The position numbers and the translations under genes are program-made. Shown piece by piece: positions 33,454 through 42,349 of a DNA stretch of 64,000 nucleotides (position 1 is its first letter; every line of letters starts with the position of its first letter). A model generated the notes under the pieces. That model made no database searches. It worked only from the letters and a program-made list of their open reading frames with translations, and was not told where the DNA came from. Origin of the DNA: an uncultured Pseudomonadota bacterium (GTDB taxonomy: Bacteria; Pseudomonadota; Alphaproteobacteria; Rs-D84); the NCBI GenBank assembly GCA_900320405.1, contig OOHM01000003.1, forward strand, positions 23,640 to 87,639, given 5' to 3'.

Positions 33454-35508
33454 ATGCCGAGAGAGAAGAAATCTTTTCAACAATTGCATCCTGTGGATTA
33501 TGATATTGCGGGGAATGCGTTTCGCGCGTGGAAAAACGATGCGGACGAATTGGTGTTCGTCTTGGACGAAACGATTGATGATTTTAAGCCGAATGTTTTG
33601 TTGGTGTTAAATGCGCAAGATGACCGCAAATGGGACGATATATTGGTCAATGATTATGGAATAAATTTGGAAGATGTGCGCCCCAAGGTCGATAATAAAT
33701 ACCAAAAATTGGACATTGAATATACGGGTCTGGATGTTTATGCCCAGTTGGTTTATGATTATGAACACGGCGCGGATTTGGGTGCAATAATTGCCGATTT
33801 AATCGATTTTCGTGATACGGCGGCGCGCAGGTCGGCAATGGCGCGGCTTGCCACCGCGAACGAGGTTATTGCCGCGGCCGAAGATACAATTATGCGCGCA
33901 GAACGTGCCAAGGTCGGTCTGCGCGACCGTCGTCGTAATTTGCGTGACCGTTTGGCAAAACAAAAAGAATATATTGGACGGGAACCAACCAAACAGTCTG
34001 CGTCAAAAATTCTTAAAACCGAATCGCAGATTGATACGGTGGGCGAAAAATTGGCGCGTGCAGATAAACGCATAGAAAATGCGAAACATCGTATCGCAAT
34101 TGCAACCGAAGACGCAAACGCGGCGCGTGATTTACTGTCACGGCGGCGTACGGTTGATGTTGTTGTCGCAGACGAAGTGCACGAACAAATTTTGGTGCCG
34201 GCCAAAAATAAATCATCTTCCGCAAAAATCAAGGTGGATGAACAGATTAAAACAGAAGATAAAAACGAAGCACCGTATTTCCCGGTGCCGGATTACGAGT
34301 ATAAATCACAACCCAGGGATGAAAAAATGTCTGATTCAGAAGAAGTAAAACCGTTGTTGGACCAAGACCCCGAAATATTGGACGAAGAAATCGCGTTCAA
34401 ACCGGTGGAATTTGATGATATAAAACCGCGGGTTGATGAAAATGCGCCCGTAGAAAAAAAATACACGGAACCCGATGTGGAACCGAGCGACAAGTCTGAT
34501 ACGGTTGCGCGTCCTTTGGCGTTTTCTGATGCGGACGATTCGGAACGCCAAGATACATACGAAGAAGATATTGAAGAAAAACAAGAAGCGCCTGTCATAG
34601 ATACGATAAAGACGGTGGAACGTCCGGATGCGTTGGATACAGATACCACGGGGCGTACGACAAACACGCAATATGATAATGCGGCACCGATTCGTCCCGC
34701 GGCACCGGTGGCGCCTGTGGCAAATAATTATACGCGCCCTATTTCGCCGATTTCTGGGAACGGTCCGGTACGCCCGGTTGGTGAAGAACGCAATCGTACA
34801 AGTGTCGCGTATTATCTGTTGTTAATATTATTAATTGTATTGTCGGTATTCACATTGTGGCTGTACCAGAAAAAGAATGGTGGCACGGTTCCATTTTTGA
34901 ATGCTTCGACGGATGGAACAATTGAAGAAGCGGATGAAAACGCGACAAATGATACAATGGTCGGATTTGATGAACCAGTTGTAGAAAAAGTCACATTGCC
35001 GGAACCAGAGCCAGTTATTGAACCAGAACCTGTTGTGGTTGAACCAGAACCCGAACCTGTTGTTATCAACGAGCCAATTAAAATAGAATATCCAAACGCC
35101 GATGTTTTGCGCGGTGCGACACCGGACACGCCGGTTGTGGAATCTGAAGAAGATGTTTTGGCGCGTAAAGATGCATATGATGTTGCGCGCGAAGATAGAC
35201 CTATTTATGTTCCCGAACCGCGCGTTACGAATGTTGTTGCGCCGGATGTGATATTTGATGACGATATTATTTCTGTGCCCGTCGCACCGGCGGATTATGT
35301 TGATGAAGATATGTATTACCAAGATACAGATACATATTATCAAGACCAGGCTTCGTATTATGATGCAAATTCTGCGTATCAGGAATATGTTGATGAAACG
35401 GGTGGTTATGTTGCAGAAGAACAACCCCGAGAGCCGCAAACGACGCGCCATTTAAGTATTCACGATGGTGGGCAATACAGTATCGGTTATACCGAAACAA
35501 CATATTAA
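33454..35508 (+). CDS. Large acidic single-pass membrane protein, unknown function
   Basis: 684 residues. Residues 1-90 are globular; 110-240 are an Arg/Ala/Glu-rich coiled coil (ANEVIAAAEDTIMRAERAK); 245-450 are acidic and disordered. One membrane segment lies near 452-472 (YYLLLILLIVLSVFTLWLY). Beyond it are a Pro-Glu-Pro repeat (EPEPVIEPEPVVVEPEPEP), and Tyr/Asp/Gln-rich tails (MYYQDTDTYYQDQASYYD). The orientation should be N-in, C-out. It lies 21 nt behind gcrA. Pro-Glu and Tyr-rich periplasmic tails occur in TonB-like and polar proteins, but I see no TonB domain. Confidence 0.72.
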   Translation: MPREKKSFQQLHPVDYDIAGNAFRAWKNDADELVFVLDETIDDFKPNVLLVLNAQDDRKWDDILVNDYGINLEDVRPKVDNKYQKLDIEYTGLDVYAQLVYDYEHGADLGAIIADLIDFRDTAARRSAMARLATANEVIAAAEDTIMRAERAKVGLRDRRRNLRDRLAKQKEYIGREPTKQSASKILKTESQIDTVGEKLARADKRIENAKHRIAIATEDANAARDLLSRRRTVDVVVADEVHEQILVPAKNKSSSAKIKVDEQIKTEDKNEAPYFPVPDYEYKSQPRDEKMSDSEEVKPLLDQDPEILDEEIAFKPVEFDDIKPRVDENAPVEKKYTEPDVEPSDKSDTVARPLAFSDADDSERQDTYEEDIEEKQEAPVIDTIKTVERPDALDTDTTGRTTNTQYDNAAPIRPAAPVAPVANNYTRPISPISGNGPVRPVGEERNRTSVAYYLLLILLIVLSVFTLWLYQKKNGGTVPFLNASTDGTIEEADENATNDTMVGFDEPVVEKVTLPEPEPVIEPEPVVVEPEPEPVVINEPIKIEYPNADVLRGATPDTPVVESEEDVLARKDAYDVAREDRPIYVPEPRVTNVVAPDVIFDDDIISVPVAPADYVDEDMYYQDTDTYYQDQASYYDANSAYQEYVDETGGYVAEEQPREPQTTRHLSIHDGGQYSIGYTETTY

Positions 35509-35516
35509 AGTAAAAA

Positions 35517-35545
35517 AATATCACACATTTTTGTGTGATATTTTT
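35517..35545. terminator. Bidirectional terminator between the gcrA operon and acpS
   Basis: Stem AATATCACACA/TGTGTGATATT with a short T loop, T run on the plus side and A run before it. Confidence 0.85.
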
Positions 35546-35546
35546 T

Positions 35547-35924
35547 TTATTCTTTTTCGATAACGACCATTGCGGCAGAAAAGTTTTCTTGATCGGTAAT
35601 CGACAGATGGACGCGTGCGGTCATTCCCGCCAAATCTTTCAGTGCGGCCCGTGCACCGCCAGCAATCATAATTTCGGGACGACCCGCATCATCGTGAACA
35701 ACCGATATGTCAGAAAATGCAATGTCATCGCCGAATCCGGTGCCCAGTGCCTTTAAACACGCCTCGCGCGCGGCCCAAAAATTTGCCAAATGCTTTTCAG
35801 AATTTGCGTTATCGGCCTCGGCATACTCTAGTTCTTTTTTTGTAAAGATGCGTTGCTTTTTAAAGGCGGACCAATCCAAAAAACGTCCCGATTCGACCAA
35901 ATCTATCCCGATACCAACAATCAT
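35547..35924 (-). CDS. acpS: Holo-[acyl-carrier-protein] synthase
   Basis: 125 residues. IGIDLVESGRF holds the metal-binding Asp8; FWAAREACLKALGTGF is the second AcpS motif with the catalytic Glu. It moves 4'-phosphopantetheine from CoA to Ser of ACP, needed for fatty acid and lipid A synthesis. The gene stands alone; in many alphaproteobacteria it sits by lepB, rnc or pdxJ, none of which is here. Confidence 0.93.
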   Translation of the reverse strand: MIVGIGIDLVESGRFLDWSAFKKQRIFTKKELEYAEADNANSEKHLANFWAAREACLKALGTGFGDDIAFSDISVVHDDAGRPEIMIAGGARAALKDLAGMTARVHLSITDQENFSAAMVVIEKE

Positions 35925-36094
35925 ACGATTCCTCCCTTTTGGATATTTGAACTGATACGGGAATATAGAAACTTTTTTCCGATTCGTGCAAGTATAAAAT
36001 TACATAAAATATATTTTTATTACGATAGTAAAAAAACTCTTGCGTTTTATAATCATTATATATTATAATAATTATTGAATCAAAGGAGTCATAT

Positions 36095-36400
36095 ATGAAA
36101 TCACATAATCTTTTCATTGCGGCCGGTGTGGTCGCCGCGGCGTTAACGATGGGTGCGGGTGCAAATGCGGCGCCATTACATGGCGGTTCGAATTATGCGC
36201 ATGTTTATCAGACGCAACATGTTCAGCCTGGCCCGCGTCCGGCGGCGCATCATGGCGGACACCATCATAATGGCCATCATTCGGGCGGGCACACGGTTGT
36301 TGTGACACATCAACCGCATCATCATCACCATCATCATCACAGTAATACCGCTGGAAATATCATTTTGGCCACGGCATTATTGGTGTCTGCATTTATGTAA
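36095..36400 (+). CDS. Small exported His-rich protein
   Basis: 101 residues with AAAGGAG upstream. Signal peptide 1-25 (ends GANA-APLHGG). The mature part has about 22 His in 55 residues, including HHGGHHHNGHHSGGH and a run of eight His, followed by a hydrophobic C-terminus (NIILATALLVSAFM) that could be a membrane anchor. The composition suggests binding of Zn, Ni or Cu in the periplasm; this is inference. A strong terminator follows, so it is a single-gene unit. Confidence 0.75.
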   Translation: MKSHNLFIAAGVVAAALTMGAGANAAPLHGGSNYAHVYQTQHVQPGPRPAAHHGGHHHNGHHSGGHTVVVTHQPHHHHHHHHSNTAGNIILATALLVSAFM

Positions 36401-36414
36401 TTGCAAACTATTTG

Positions 36415-36441
36415 AAAAAAACCGCCATTGGCGGTTTTTTT
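36415..36441 (+). terminator. Terminator of the His-rich protein gene
   Basis: Stem AAAAACCGCC/GGCGGTTTTT with a 4-nt loop and T run. Confidence 0.85.
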
Positions 36442-36455
36442 GATGTAAAAAATAT

Positions 36456-36484
36456 TTGTGTTTTTCATAATGTTGGTTTAGTAT
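36456..36484 (+). promoter_or_regulatory. Promoter of tRNA-Pro(GGG)
   Basis: TTGTGT (36456-36461), 17 nt, TAGTAT (36479-36484), 12 nt before the tRNA. Confidence 0.5.
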
Positions 36485-36496
36485 ATTTCGTGTTGT

Positions 36497-36573
36497 CGGG
36501 GCGTAGCTCAGCCTGGTAGAGTACTTGCATGGGGTGCAAGGGGTCGCAGGTTCGATTCCTGTCGCCCCGACCA
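36497..36573 (+). tRNA. tRNA-Pro(GGG)
   Basis: 77 nt. Acceptor CGGGGCG/CGCCCCG, anticodon stem CTTGC/GCAAG with loop ATGGGGT (anticodon GGG), T-arm GGTTCGATTCC, CCA at 36571-36573. The acceptor stem equals that of tRNA-Pro(UGG). Its 3' end is duplicated 171 bp downstream. Confidence 0.96.
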
Positions 36574-36725
36574 TAGAATAAGAATGTCGCCATCGGCGGC
36601 ATTATTATTTTATCGTGGGTATAACGGATTGAACATCGTATTGTGAAACAATGCAAGGTTCGGAACAAGCACGCGCAACGCGTGCGCAGTGAAAGGGGCC
36701 CGCGAACACAGTGAGTGGGAATTAC
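36574..36725 (+). other. Intervening sequence between tRNA-Pro(GGG) and its 3' copy
   Basis: 152 bp with no reading frame I can support. It holds a hairpin TGTCGCCATCGGCGGCA at the start and several short palindromes such as GCACGCG-CAA-CGCGTGC. GGTTCGGAAC in its middle resembles a T-arm. Confidence 0.5.
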
Positions 36726-36780
36726 ATTCCTGTCGCCCCGACCATACTTCGCCAAGGCTTCGTGTGGCGATCCATAAAAT
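36726..36780 (+). repeat. Copy of the tRNA-Pro(GGG) 3' end plus inserted hairpin
   Basis: 36726-36746 is identical over 21 bp to 36555-36575 (T-arm through CCA and two further bases). Then comes the CTTCGCCAAGGCTTCGTG hairpin repeat, bounded by a duplicated CCATA, and AAAATTC leading into the terminator. No tRNA can fold from the copy. Confidence 0.8.
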
Positions 36781-36782
36781 TC

Positions 36783-36812
36783 AAACCGACCTAATGGTCG
36801 GTTTTGTTTTGT
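36783..36812. terminator. Terminator behind the tRNA-Pro 3' copy
   Basis: Stem AAACCGACC/GGTCGGTTT with loop TAAT and T-rich tail; same stem as at 2596-2617. It also faces the stop of the minus-strand gene at 36815. Confidence 0.8.
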
Positions 36813-36814
36813 AA

Positions 36815-39208
36815 CTATTCGGTTTCTTCTGTTTTAGGGCTAATATCTTCAATGGTCACCACCACCTTGCGGCACAATTCGCAATCTTTTTTGTTGCCAC
36901 AAGTGTTGTCCGCACATTCAGATGAACCTCTGCCATCCGGCGGACTGTATTCAATTTTTGTTTTATATGTATTGCCGCCCAGACGATTTGTGTCTTCCAG
37001 ATATTTTTTTACCGATTCTGCGCGTCGCCGTGATAATGGAATATTGATTTTATCGTTTCCTGTTCTATCCGTGTGCCCTACTATATTTATTTTGATTTTT
37101 TGTTCATCGGACATCTCATCAAGGATAGGTTTAAGTTCGGTGACAAATGTATCAATTTTTTTTGTTCCGTCTGATTTTATTTTATCACTGTTTCTGGCAA
37201 ATGTCGTGTCGCCATTCAGTGTAAGTTCTTTTGTCCTGGGGGACAAATTTGTTAATTCAGGCATCTGCACACGACCATTATTTTCACCAAGGTAAATTGT
37301 TGGTTTTTGTTCTTCAGGATTTTGTATAACAACTGCCTGGGGTAAGTATGTAAAGGCGGGTAATCTTTCTTCAATTTCTTCAATAACATCATCCGTCTTT
37401 TGTTGTAATTTTGTTTTACCGCGTTCGTTAATCAAATAATTCCCGACAATACCACCAACAATACCTGCGCCGGCAACAATTGCGCCGGTTTTTAATTTTT
37501 TATCGCTGGCGTCTTTTTGTTCGGCCCACGCGGTGGCATCCGCGCTTTCACTGTCCGTTAATGCACGATAAAGTGATGTTTCCGCGCCGCCGGTTTTACC
37601 TGTACTGGCATATTGATACAATCCCGTTTGTGCACGGTCATACAGTGTTTCACTTTCAATACCGGGGCGTAATCCCAATGCGGTCTTGGTTTGTTTTAAT
37701 TCATCCGCCAAAGATTTGTATTCTGTATAATATTCCAATAATTCATTTCCGCCCGGCAGAGTTGTTTCTTCGTTACTCAGTTTGACCGTTTGTCCGGCCC
37801 CATATTCACACTGCATTGTTTCGATATATGCGCGCATCTGCTTTTCCGCCTCCGCATCCGACCGTTGTTCCGCAATTGCGGATGCGGCCGCCATTGTGCC
37901 CAGACCCGTTGCCGCGGTACTTGCCGCCGTTAATCCACGATTCGCCCAAGAATTTTCTTTATCGCGTGCCGTGGTCAAATTCTCTTGTGCGCTTTTTAAT
38001 TTTTGGGCCAGTTCATCTGCCGATGGTGTATATGTAGGTTCATCTGTGGACGGTTCTTGTTCGTGTGCGGGCTCTGTGGCGACCATCGGTTCAGGTGCCG
38101 GAACACATTTTTGGGCATTTTCGTTGATGGTTTCTGTTGTGAATCCATCTGGACAATCACAGGTTTTGCCGCCGTCATTTGTAGTGCCACCGGTTTTGGT
38201 GCATTCGGATATTTCTTTTACTTCAACCTCGCCCAGTTTCTGTGGGGTTGGCACCAGTTTAATTGTTGCATTATTTAATTCAATGGCGGGGCGAATTTGT
38301 TGTTTGAATCCCACACTGGAAATAGTTATATATGCAGTATTCGGAACTTTATCCAGTTGGAATTTGCCATTTATGTCGGTTGTTGTCCCTTTGGGTAATG
38401 AAAGGCTGGCATCGTTAACGGCCAAATTGACACCGGGCAGAGTTTCATTTTGGTTGTCATGGCTAACGATTGTTCCAGATATGGTGACGGTATCATTTAT
38501 TTTGACACAACCCTCCCACCGGCGCATTGGGTCGCGATATTGATATCCGTTTTTGCACCGACACATTTCTACGTCTGAATCGGTTCTTATCTTACCGGTT
38601 TCCATATTTCGATCAGCGGGACATATGCATTGGCTGCCGCCCGAAACTGGGGTTCCACCGGTATTGGTACATGCGACACCTTCCTGGCAATTACCATTCA
38701 CCAAATATTTTTGGTTACCGTTTTTGCATACGCATTCACCATTTTCTGGTATTGTCTGGTCGTTGGGACACGTGCATTGGTTGTTTTCATATTTTCCGCC
38801 ACTGCCAACACATCTTTTTTGGTTATATGTCCAATTGGCGTCATTTATACCGTCATATGTCGTCCCCAGTGTGTCAAGATAATCGCCGGATTCACAGAAA
38901 AATATAGCATAATTATCAACATATCTTAGAAGTATATCGTTATCCGGACAATCGGTAGCTTGACGCGCCTTTTTTATTTCGTCTGCACATATGTCGCCAG
39001 AGATTGATACATCAATTAAGATTGGGGCGTCTTTTGTAATTTTTTTGTTGGCAATATCTTTACAATGATTGACAACCAGATTGCTATAATTGCCTGTTAT
39101 GGTACAACCATCCCCAGCCGTATTTTCACATGTAATTGTAAATTGTGGTGCGGACCATGCGGTGGTGGTTATAAGAATTGCACAAACAGTAAAGAAAAAT
39201 TTTCTCAT
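36815..39208 (-). CDS. Mosaic outer-envelope protein: Cys-rich repeats, carboxypeptidase-regulatory-like domain, OmpA C-terminal domain
   Basis: 797 residues. Signal peptide 1-19. Residues 130-235 carry EGF-like Cys repeats (CTCPNDQ, CVCKNGNQ, CICPADR, CRCKNG). Residues 240-320 form a CarboxypepD_reg/CNA-B-like beta-sandwich (ISGTIVSHDNQNETLPGVNL and DINGKFQLDKVP, SSVGFKQQ), the module found at the N-terminus of Bacteroidetes SusC receptors. A coiled coil and a hydrophobic Gly-rich stretch (GAIVAGAGIVGGIVGNYL) follow. The last 140 residues are an OmpA domain with VGHTDRTGNDKINIPLSRRR, which binds peptidoglycan. It probably tethers a surface-exposed part to the cell wall. Single gene. Confidence 0.82.
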   Translation of the reverse strand: MRKFFFTVCAILITTTAWSAPQFTITCENTAGDGCTITGNYSNLVVNHCKDIANKKITKDAPILIDVSISGDICADEIKKARQATDCPDNDILLRYVDNYAIFFCESGDYLDTLGTTYDGINDANWTYNQKRCVGSGGKYENNQCTCPNDQTIPENGECVCKNGNQKYLVNGNCQEGVACTNTGGTPVSGGSQCICPADRNMETGKIRTDSDVEMCRCKNGYQYRDPMRRWEGCVKINDTVTISGTIVSHDNQNETLPGVNLAVNDASLSLPKGTTTDINGKFQLDKVPNTAYITISSVGFKQQIRPAIELNNATIKLVPTPQKLGEVEVKEISECTKTGGTTNDGGKTCDCPDGFTTETINENAQKCVPAPEPMVATEPAHEQEPSTDEPTYTPSADELAQKLKSAQENLTTARDKENSWANRGLTAASTAATGLGTMAAASAIAEQRSDAEAEKQMRAYIETMQCEYGAGQTVKLSNEETTLPGGNELLEYYTEYKSLADELKQTKTALGLRPGIESETLYDRAQTGLYQYASTGKTGGAETSLYRALTDSESADATAWAEQKDASDKKLKTGAIVAGAGIVGGIVGNYLINERGKTKLQQKTDDVIEEIEERLPAFTYLPQAVVIQNPEEQKPTIYLGENNGRVQMPELTNLSPRTKELTLNGDTTFARNSDKIKSDGTKKIDTFVTELKPILDEMSDEQKIKINIVGHTDRTGNDKINIPLSRRRAESVKKYLEDTNRLGGNTYKTKIEYSPPDGRGSSECADNTCGNKKDCELCRKVVVTIEDISPKTEETE

Positions 39209-39272
39209 CTCGCTTAAATTCCCTTTATGCCCTATTCTATCAAATTTTAGGTGGTTAGTGCAAGTGGTTTAA

Positions 39273-39298
39273 CAAAAACGGCGCAATGCGCCGTTTTA
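39273..39298 (-). terminator. Terminator of the regulator-argS operon
   Basis: Perfect 10-bp stem AAAACGGCGC/GCGCCGTTTT with loop ATT on the minus strand, followed by a T run; 33 nt after the argS stop. Confidence 0.85.
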
Positions 39299-39330
39299 CT
39301 AAATACTATCCATGACATTAACTAATACTG

Positions 39331-41043
39331 CTACATTTCTTTTGGAATTTTTAATCCCATCAAATCCACCGTCCGGGTTAAAACATTGGCGGCAATTTGT
39401 ACCAGGTCAAGGCGCATTGCACGCGTGTCCGCCGGGACATCGTCGCGTAATATCGGGCAATTGTGATAGAATGTATTTATCAATTGGCACAAATCGTACG
39501 CGTAATTTGCAACCAAATCCGTCGCGCGCGATTCGAATGCCGATTGAACGGTCCGGTCAAAGTCCAACAATTCTATAATCAAATTGCGTTCGTCCGCATT
39601 CATTTCGACCGCGTTTGCCGATTGTTCAAATTCGCCGGCGCGGCGCAAAACAGAATTTAACCGAACCGCCGTGTATAATACATACGGTCCGGTGCGACCT
39701 TCGAACGAAGTAATTTGTTTCGGGTCAAATATATAATCCGCACGGACATCGTGCAACAAATCATTGAATTTAACCGCCGCCAAGGCAATCATTTGTATTG
39801 TGTCCGCATCCAGTTTTTTATCGGTTGACGCAATACGCGCCGTAACCGCATCGTTCGCGGCATCCAATATGTCGTCCAATCCCGCCGCATTACCATCACG
39901 GGTTTTGAATGGTTTGCCATCGTCCCCATTGATTGTTCCATAACCAATGTGTTCAAACCTGTCGTATGGATATATACCGGACATATCGGCAACACGGAAC
40001 AGTTGTTCAAAGTGCAGACTTTGGCGCAGGTCCGTAATATAAATAATTCTGTCGGGATTATCTGTCTGTTTGCGACAATAAACGGCCGCCAAATCCGTAG
40101 AATCATATGTGTCGGCACCACGGGAATCGCGCCACATATATGGTGGCATTGGTTTGTTGTCATCTTTCCGTTTTACGTTTATGATTTCGGCACCGTCATT
40201 TTTATAAATCATATTTTTTTCGCGTAATATTTTTTCAACGGGGTCCAAATATTTCGCGGCGTTTCTTTCACCTAAATCATAGTCAAATGGCAATATATTC
40301 AACCGTTGCACGGTGTTATTCATTGTGCGTAACGATATTGCCAAAAATTTTTCATACAACGCAAAATACCCCGGATGTCCCGATTGGAATTTCGCCTTGA
40401 TTTCTTGGGCGTGCAGTTGAAATTCGGGGTCTTGTTTCGCCAATGCGGATGCCGCCGGATAGTATGTGTTTAATTCATCGGCATCTATTTCATAATCAAC
40501 GAGCGTGTTGGGGTTAAAATCATCCCGGAAATACGGTAATTCCGGATGCAGGCGTTCAATCCATGCGATTACCAATCCCATTGGTTTGCCCCAGTCCCCA
40601 ATATGATTCCAAGAAAATGTTTTGTGACCCACAGATCGCGCAATACGGTTAAAAGTGTCACCGACAATAGATGTCCGTAAATGTCCAATATGCAATGATT
40701 TTGCGACATTGTATGCACCGTAATCCATATCTATAACCATTGGATTAGTTGTTTGTGTAATGGTCGCGGCACTTTGAACGGCGTGCCACAGAAAATCGTC
40801 TTTGATTTTCAAATTTATAAATCCCGGCCCCGCCACAGATGCGGATTCCACAAAGTCTAATTCTGCGATTTTTGGTAAAATTTCGTTTGCCAATTCGCGG
40901 GGATTTTTACCGGCGTTTTTTGCCATAACCATTGCCGCATTCGTCGAAAAGTCGCCAAATTCACGATTGCGCGGGGTTTCCAATTTCGCGTCAAAACCCA
41001 ATTTTTCATTTAATTTTTCAGATACATATTTATACAGATTCAT
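39331..41043 (-). CDS. argS: Arginyl-tRNA synthetase
   Basis: 570 residues. N-terminal Add-1 domain; class I HIGH motif in VAKSLHIGHLRTSIVGD; WGKPMG; YITDLRQSLHFEQLF; C-terminal DALR domain with GPYVLYTAVRLNSVLRR. The canonical KMSKS is replaced by a degenerate loop (KPFKTRDGNA), as is normal for ArgRS. GGGGAAA precedes the start. It follows the sensor kinase gene by 21 nt, so it is in the same transcription unit. Confidence 0.95.
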   Translation of the reverse strand: MNLYKYVSEKLNEKLGFDAKLETPRNREFGDFSTNAAMVMAKNAGKNPRELANEILPKIAELDFVESASVAGPGFINLKIKDDFLWHAVQSAATITQTTNPMVIDMDYGAYNVAKSLHIGHLRTSIVGDTFNRIARSVGHKTFSWNHIGDWGKPMGLVIAWIERLHPELPYFRDDFNPNTLVDYEIDADELNTYYPAASALAKQDPEFQLHAQEIKAKFQSGHPGYFALYEKFLAISLRTMNNTVQRLNILPFDYDLGERNAAKYLDPVEKILREKNMIYKNDGAEIINVKRKDDNKPMPPYMWRDSRGADTYDSTDLAAVYCRKQTDNPDRIIYITDLRQSLHFEQLFRVADMSGIYPYDRFEHIGYGTINGDDGKPFKTRDGNAAGLDDILDAANDAVTARIASTDKKLDADTIQMIALAAVKFNDLLHDVRADYIFDPKQITSFEGRTGPYVLYTAVRLNSVLRRAGEFEQSANAVEMNADERNLIIELLDFDRTVQSAFESRATDLVANYAYDLCQLINTFYHNCPILRDDVPADTRAMRLDLVQIAANVLTRTVDLMGLKIPKEM

Positions 41044-41064
41044 TTTGTTTCCCCGTGTTGTTTG

Positions 41065-42345
41065 TTAAATTGGTAATACCACGCGCACACGCAGACCGCC
41101 CAGTTCGCTGTCTTCCAAGAATATTTGTCCACCGTGATTTTCAATTGCCGTTTTCGCAATGGACAGTCCCAATCCCGTGCCGCCGGTGTCTGTCCCACGC
41201 GCATCATCCAGGCGCACAAATGGGCGCAATGCATCCGCCTTTTTTTCGTCGGGAATGCCCGAACCATCGTCTTCGATAATGACCGTTGTTTCATTGTCGC
41301 CGTCTATTTCTGTTATTTTGATAATTTTGTTCGCATAACGGGCGGCGTTTTCAATTATATTACCAAATGCGCGCGCCAACGCCATTGGACGTGCATAAAA
41401 TTGTACCGGTGTGTCCGGAAATTCGGTCAAAATGCGTTTGTCTGGTGCGGCGTCACGCGCAATACGCAACAACATTGGTGGCAATTCGGTCGATTGTTCT
41501 ATTTCCGGCATTTCGCCACGCGCAAACGCCAAATAACCACTTATCATCGCACTCATACGGTCGATGTCGGTTAACAACGCGTTCTTGTCCGCAGTGTCGG
41601 TTTCTATGGCAAGTCGCATCCGCGCCAGTGGCGATTTCAAATCGTGACTGACTGCGTTCAACATATCTGTGCGGGTACGGTTGTACCGATCCAGTCGTTC
41701 TTTCATTGTTATCATTGCGGTTGCGGCCTCGCGTATTTCGCGGGAACCGGTCGGTTGAAATCCCGGTGCATCCAATCCACGCCCGAAACGATTTGCCGCA
41801 TGTGCAATTCTACGAATACTGCGATTATGCAATATGATAAACGGCGAAACCAAAATCGAAACGATTAAAATCGCGCCAATCAACCAGATTATAAATACTT
41901 CGGTACTGGTGGAATAAATACGATAAAGACTGGTCCCGAATGTTGCAATCTGCCCGTTTCGCGTTGGAATATCAATATATATAAGGCGGGACGCCCGGTC
42001 AATATATATGTTCGCGCGTCTTTTGACACGATTTGATAATTCGCGTGCCAACAAGCCGGCCTCACGCGAATTGTTATCACTGTGTTTTGGACGGTTCAAT
42101 TTTTCGTGAATCGAGAAATTTATACCGATGTCGGTTGCCATTTCTTGCGCCGCGGTCGTATTTCCAGAATCCATAAAATTCATCATAGTTGTGACTTCGC
42201 CGGCCAATGTTCGCGCCAATGTTGCGTGTACGCGTGCCCAGTGATTACCAAAAAACACATTCGCAATAATAACCTGGGCCACAACCAGTGGGACCAATAT
42301 CAACAAAATCGTACGCCAGAAAAAACTGCGTGGAATCAATCTCAT
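41065..42345 (-). CDS. Sensor histidine kinase, EnvZ-like
   Basis: 426 residues from the ATG at 42343-42345; an upstream in-frame reading overlaps the regulator gene and is unlikely. Two membrane segments (about 11-31 and 149-172) enclose a periplasmic sensor of about 115 residues. HAMP follows, then the phospho-acceptor H234 in SHDLKSPLARMR. The ATPase part has N box NIIENAARYA, EDDGSGIP and GTGLGLSIAK. All key residues are present. The layout matches the alphaproteobacterial EnvZ-type kinase. It lies 4 nt behind the response regulator gene. Confidence 0.92.
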   Translation of the reverse strand: MRLIPRSFFWRTILLILVPLVVAQVIIANVFFGNHWARVHATLARTLAGEVTTMMNFMDSGNTTAAQEMATDIGINFSIHEKLNRPKHSDNNSREAGLLARELSNRVKRRANIYIDRASRLIYIDIPTRNGQIATFGTSLYRIYSTSTEVFIIWLIGAILIVSILVSPFIILHNRSIRRIAHAANRFGRGLDAPGFQPTGSREIREAATAMITMKERLDRYNRTRTDMLNAVSHDLKSPLARMRLAIETDTADKNALLTDIDRMSAMISGYLAFARGEMPEIEQSTELPPMLLRIARDAAPDKRILTEFPDTPVQFYARPMALARAFGNIIENAARYANKIIKITEIDGDNETTVIIEDDGSGIPDEKKADALRPFVRLDDARGTDTGGTGLGLSIAKTAIENHGGQIFLEDSELGGLRVRVVLPI

Positions 42346-42349
42346 ATTT

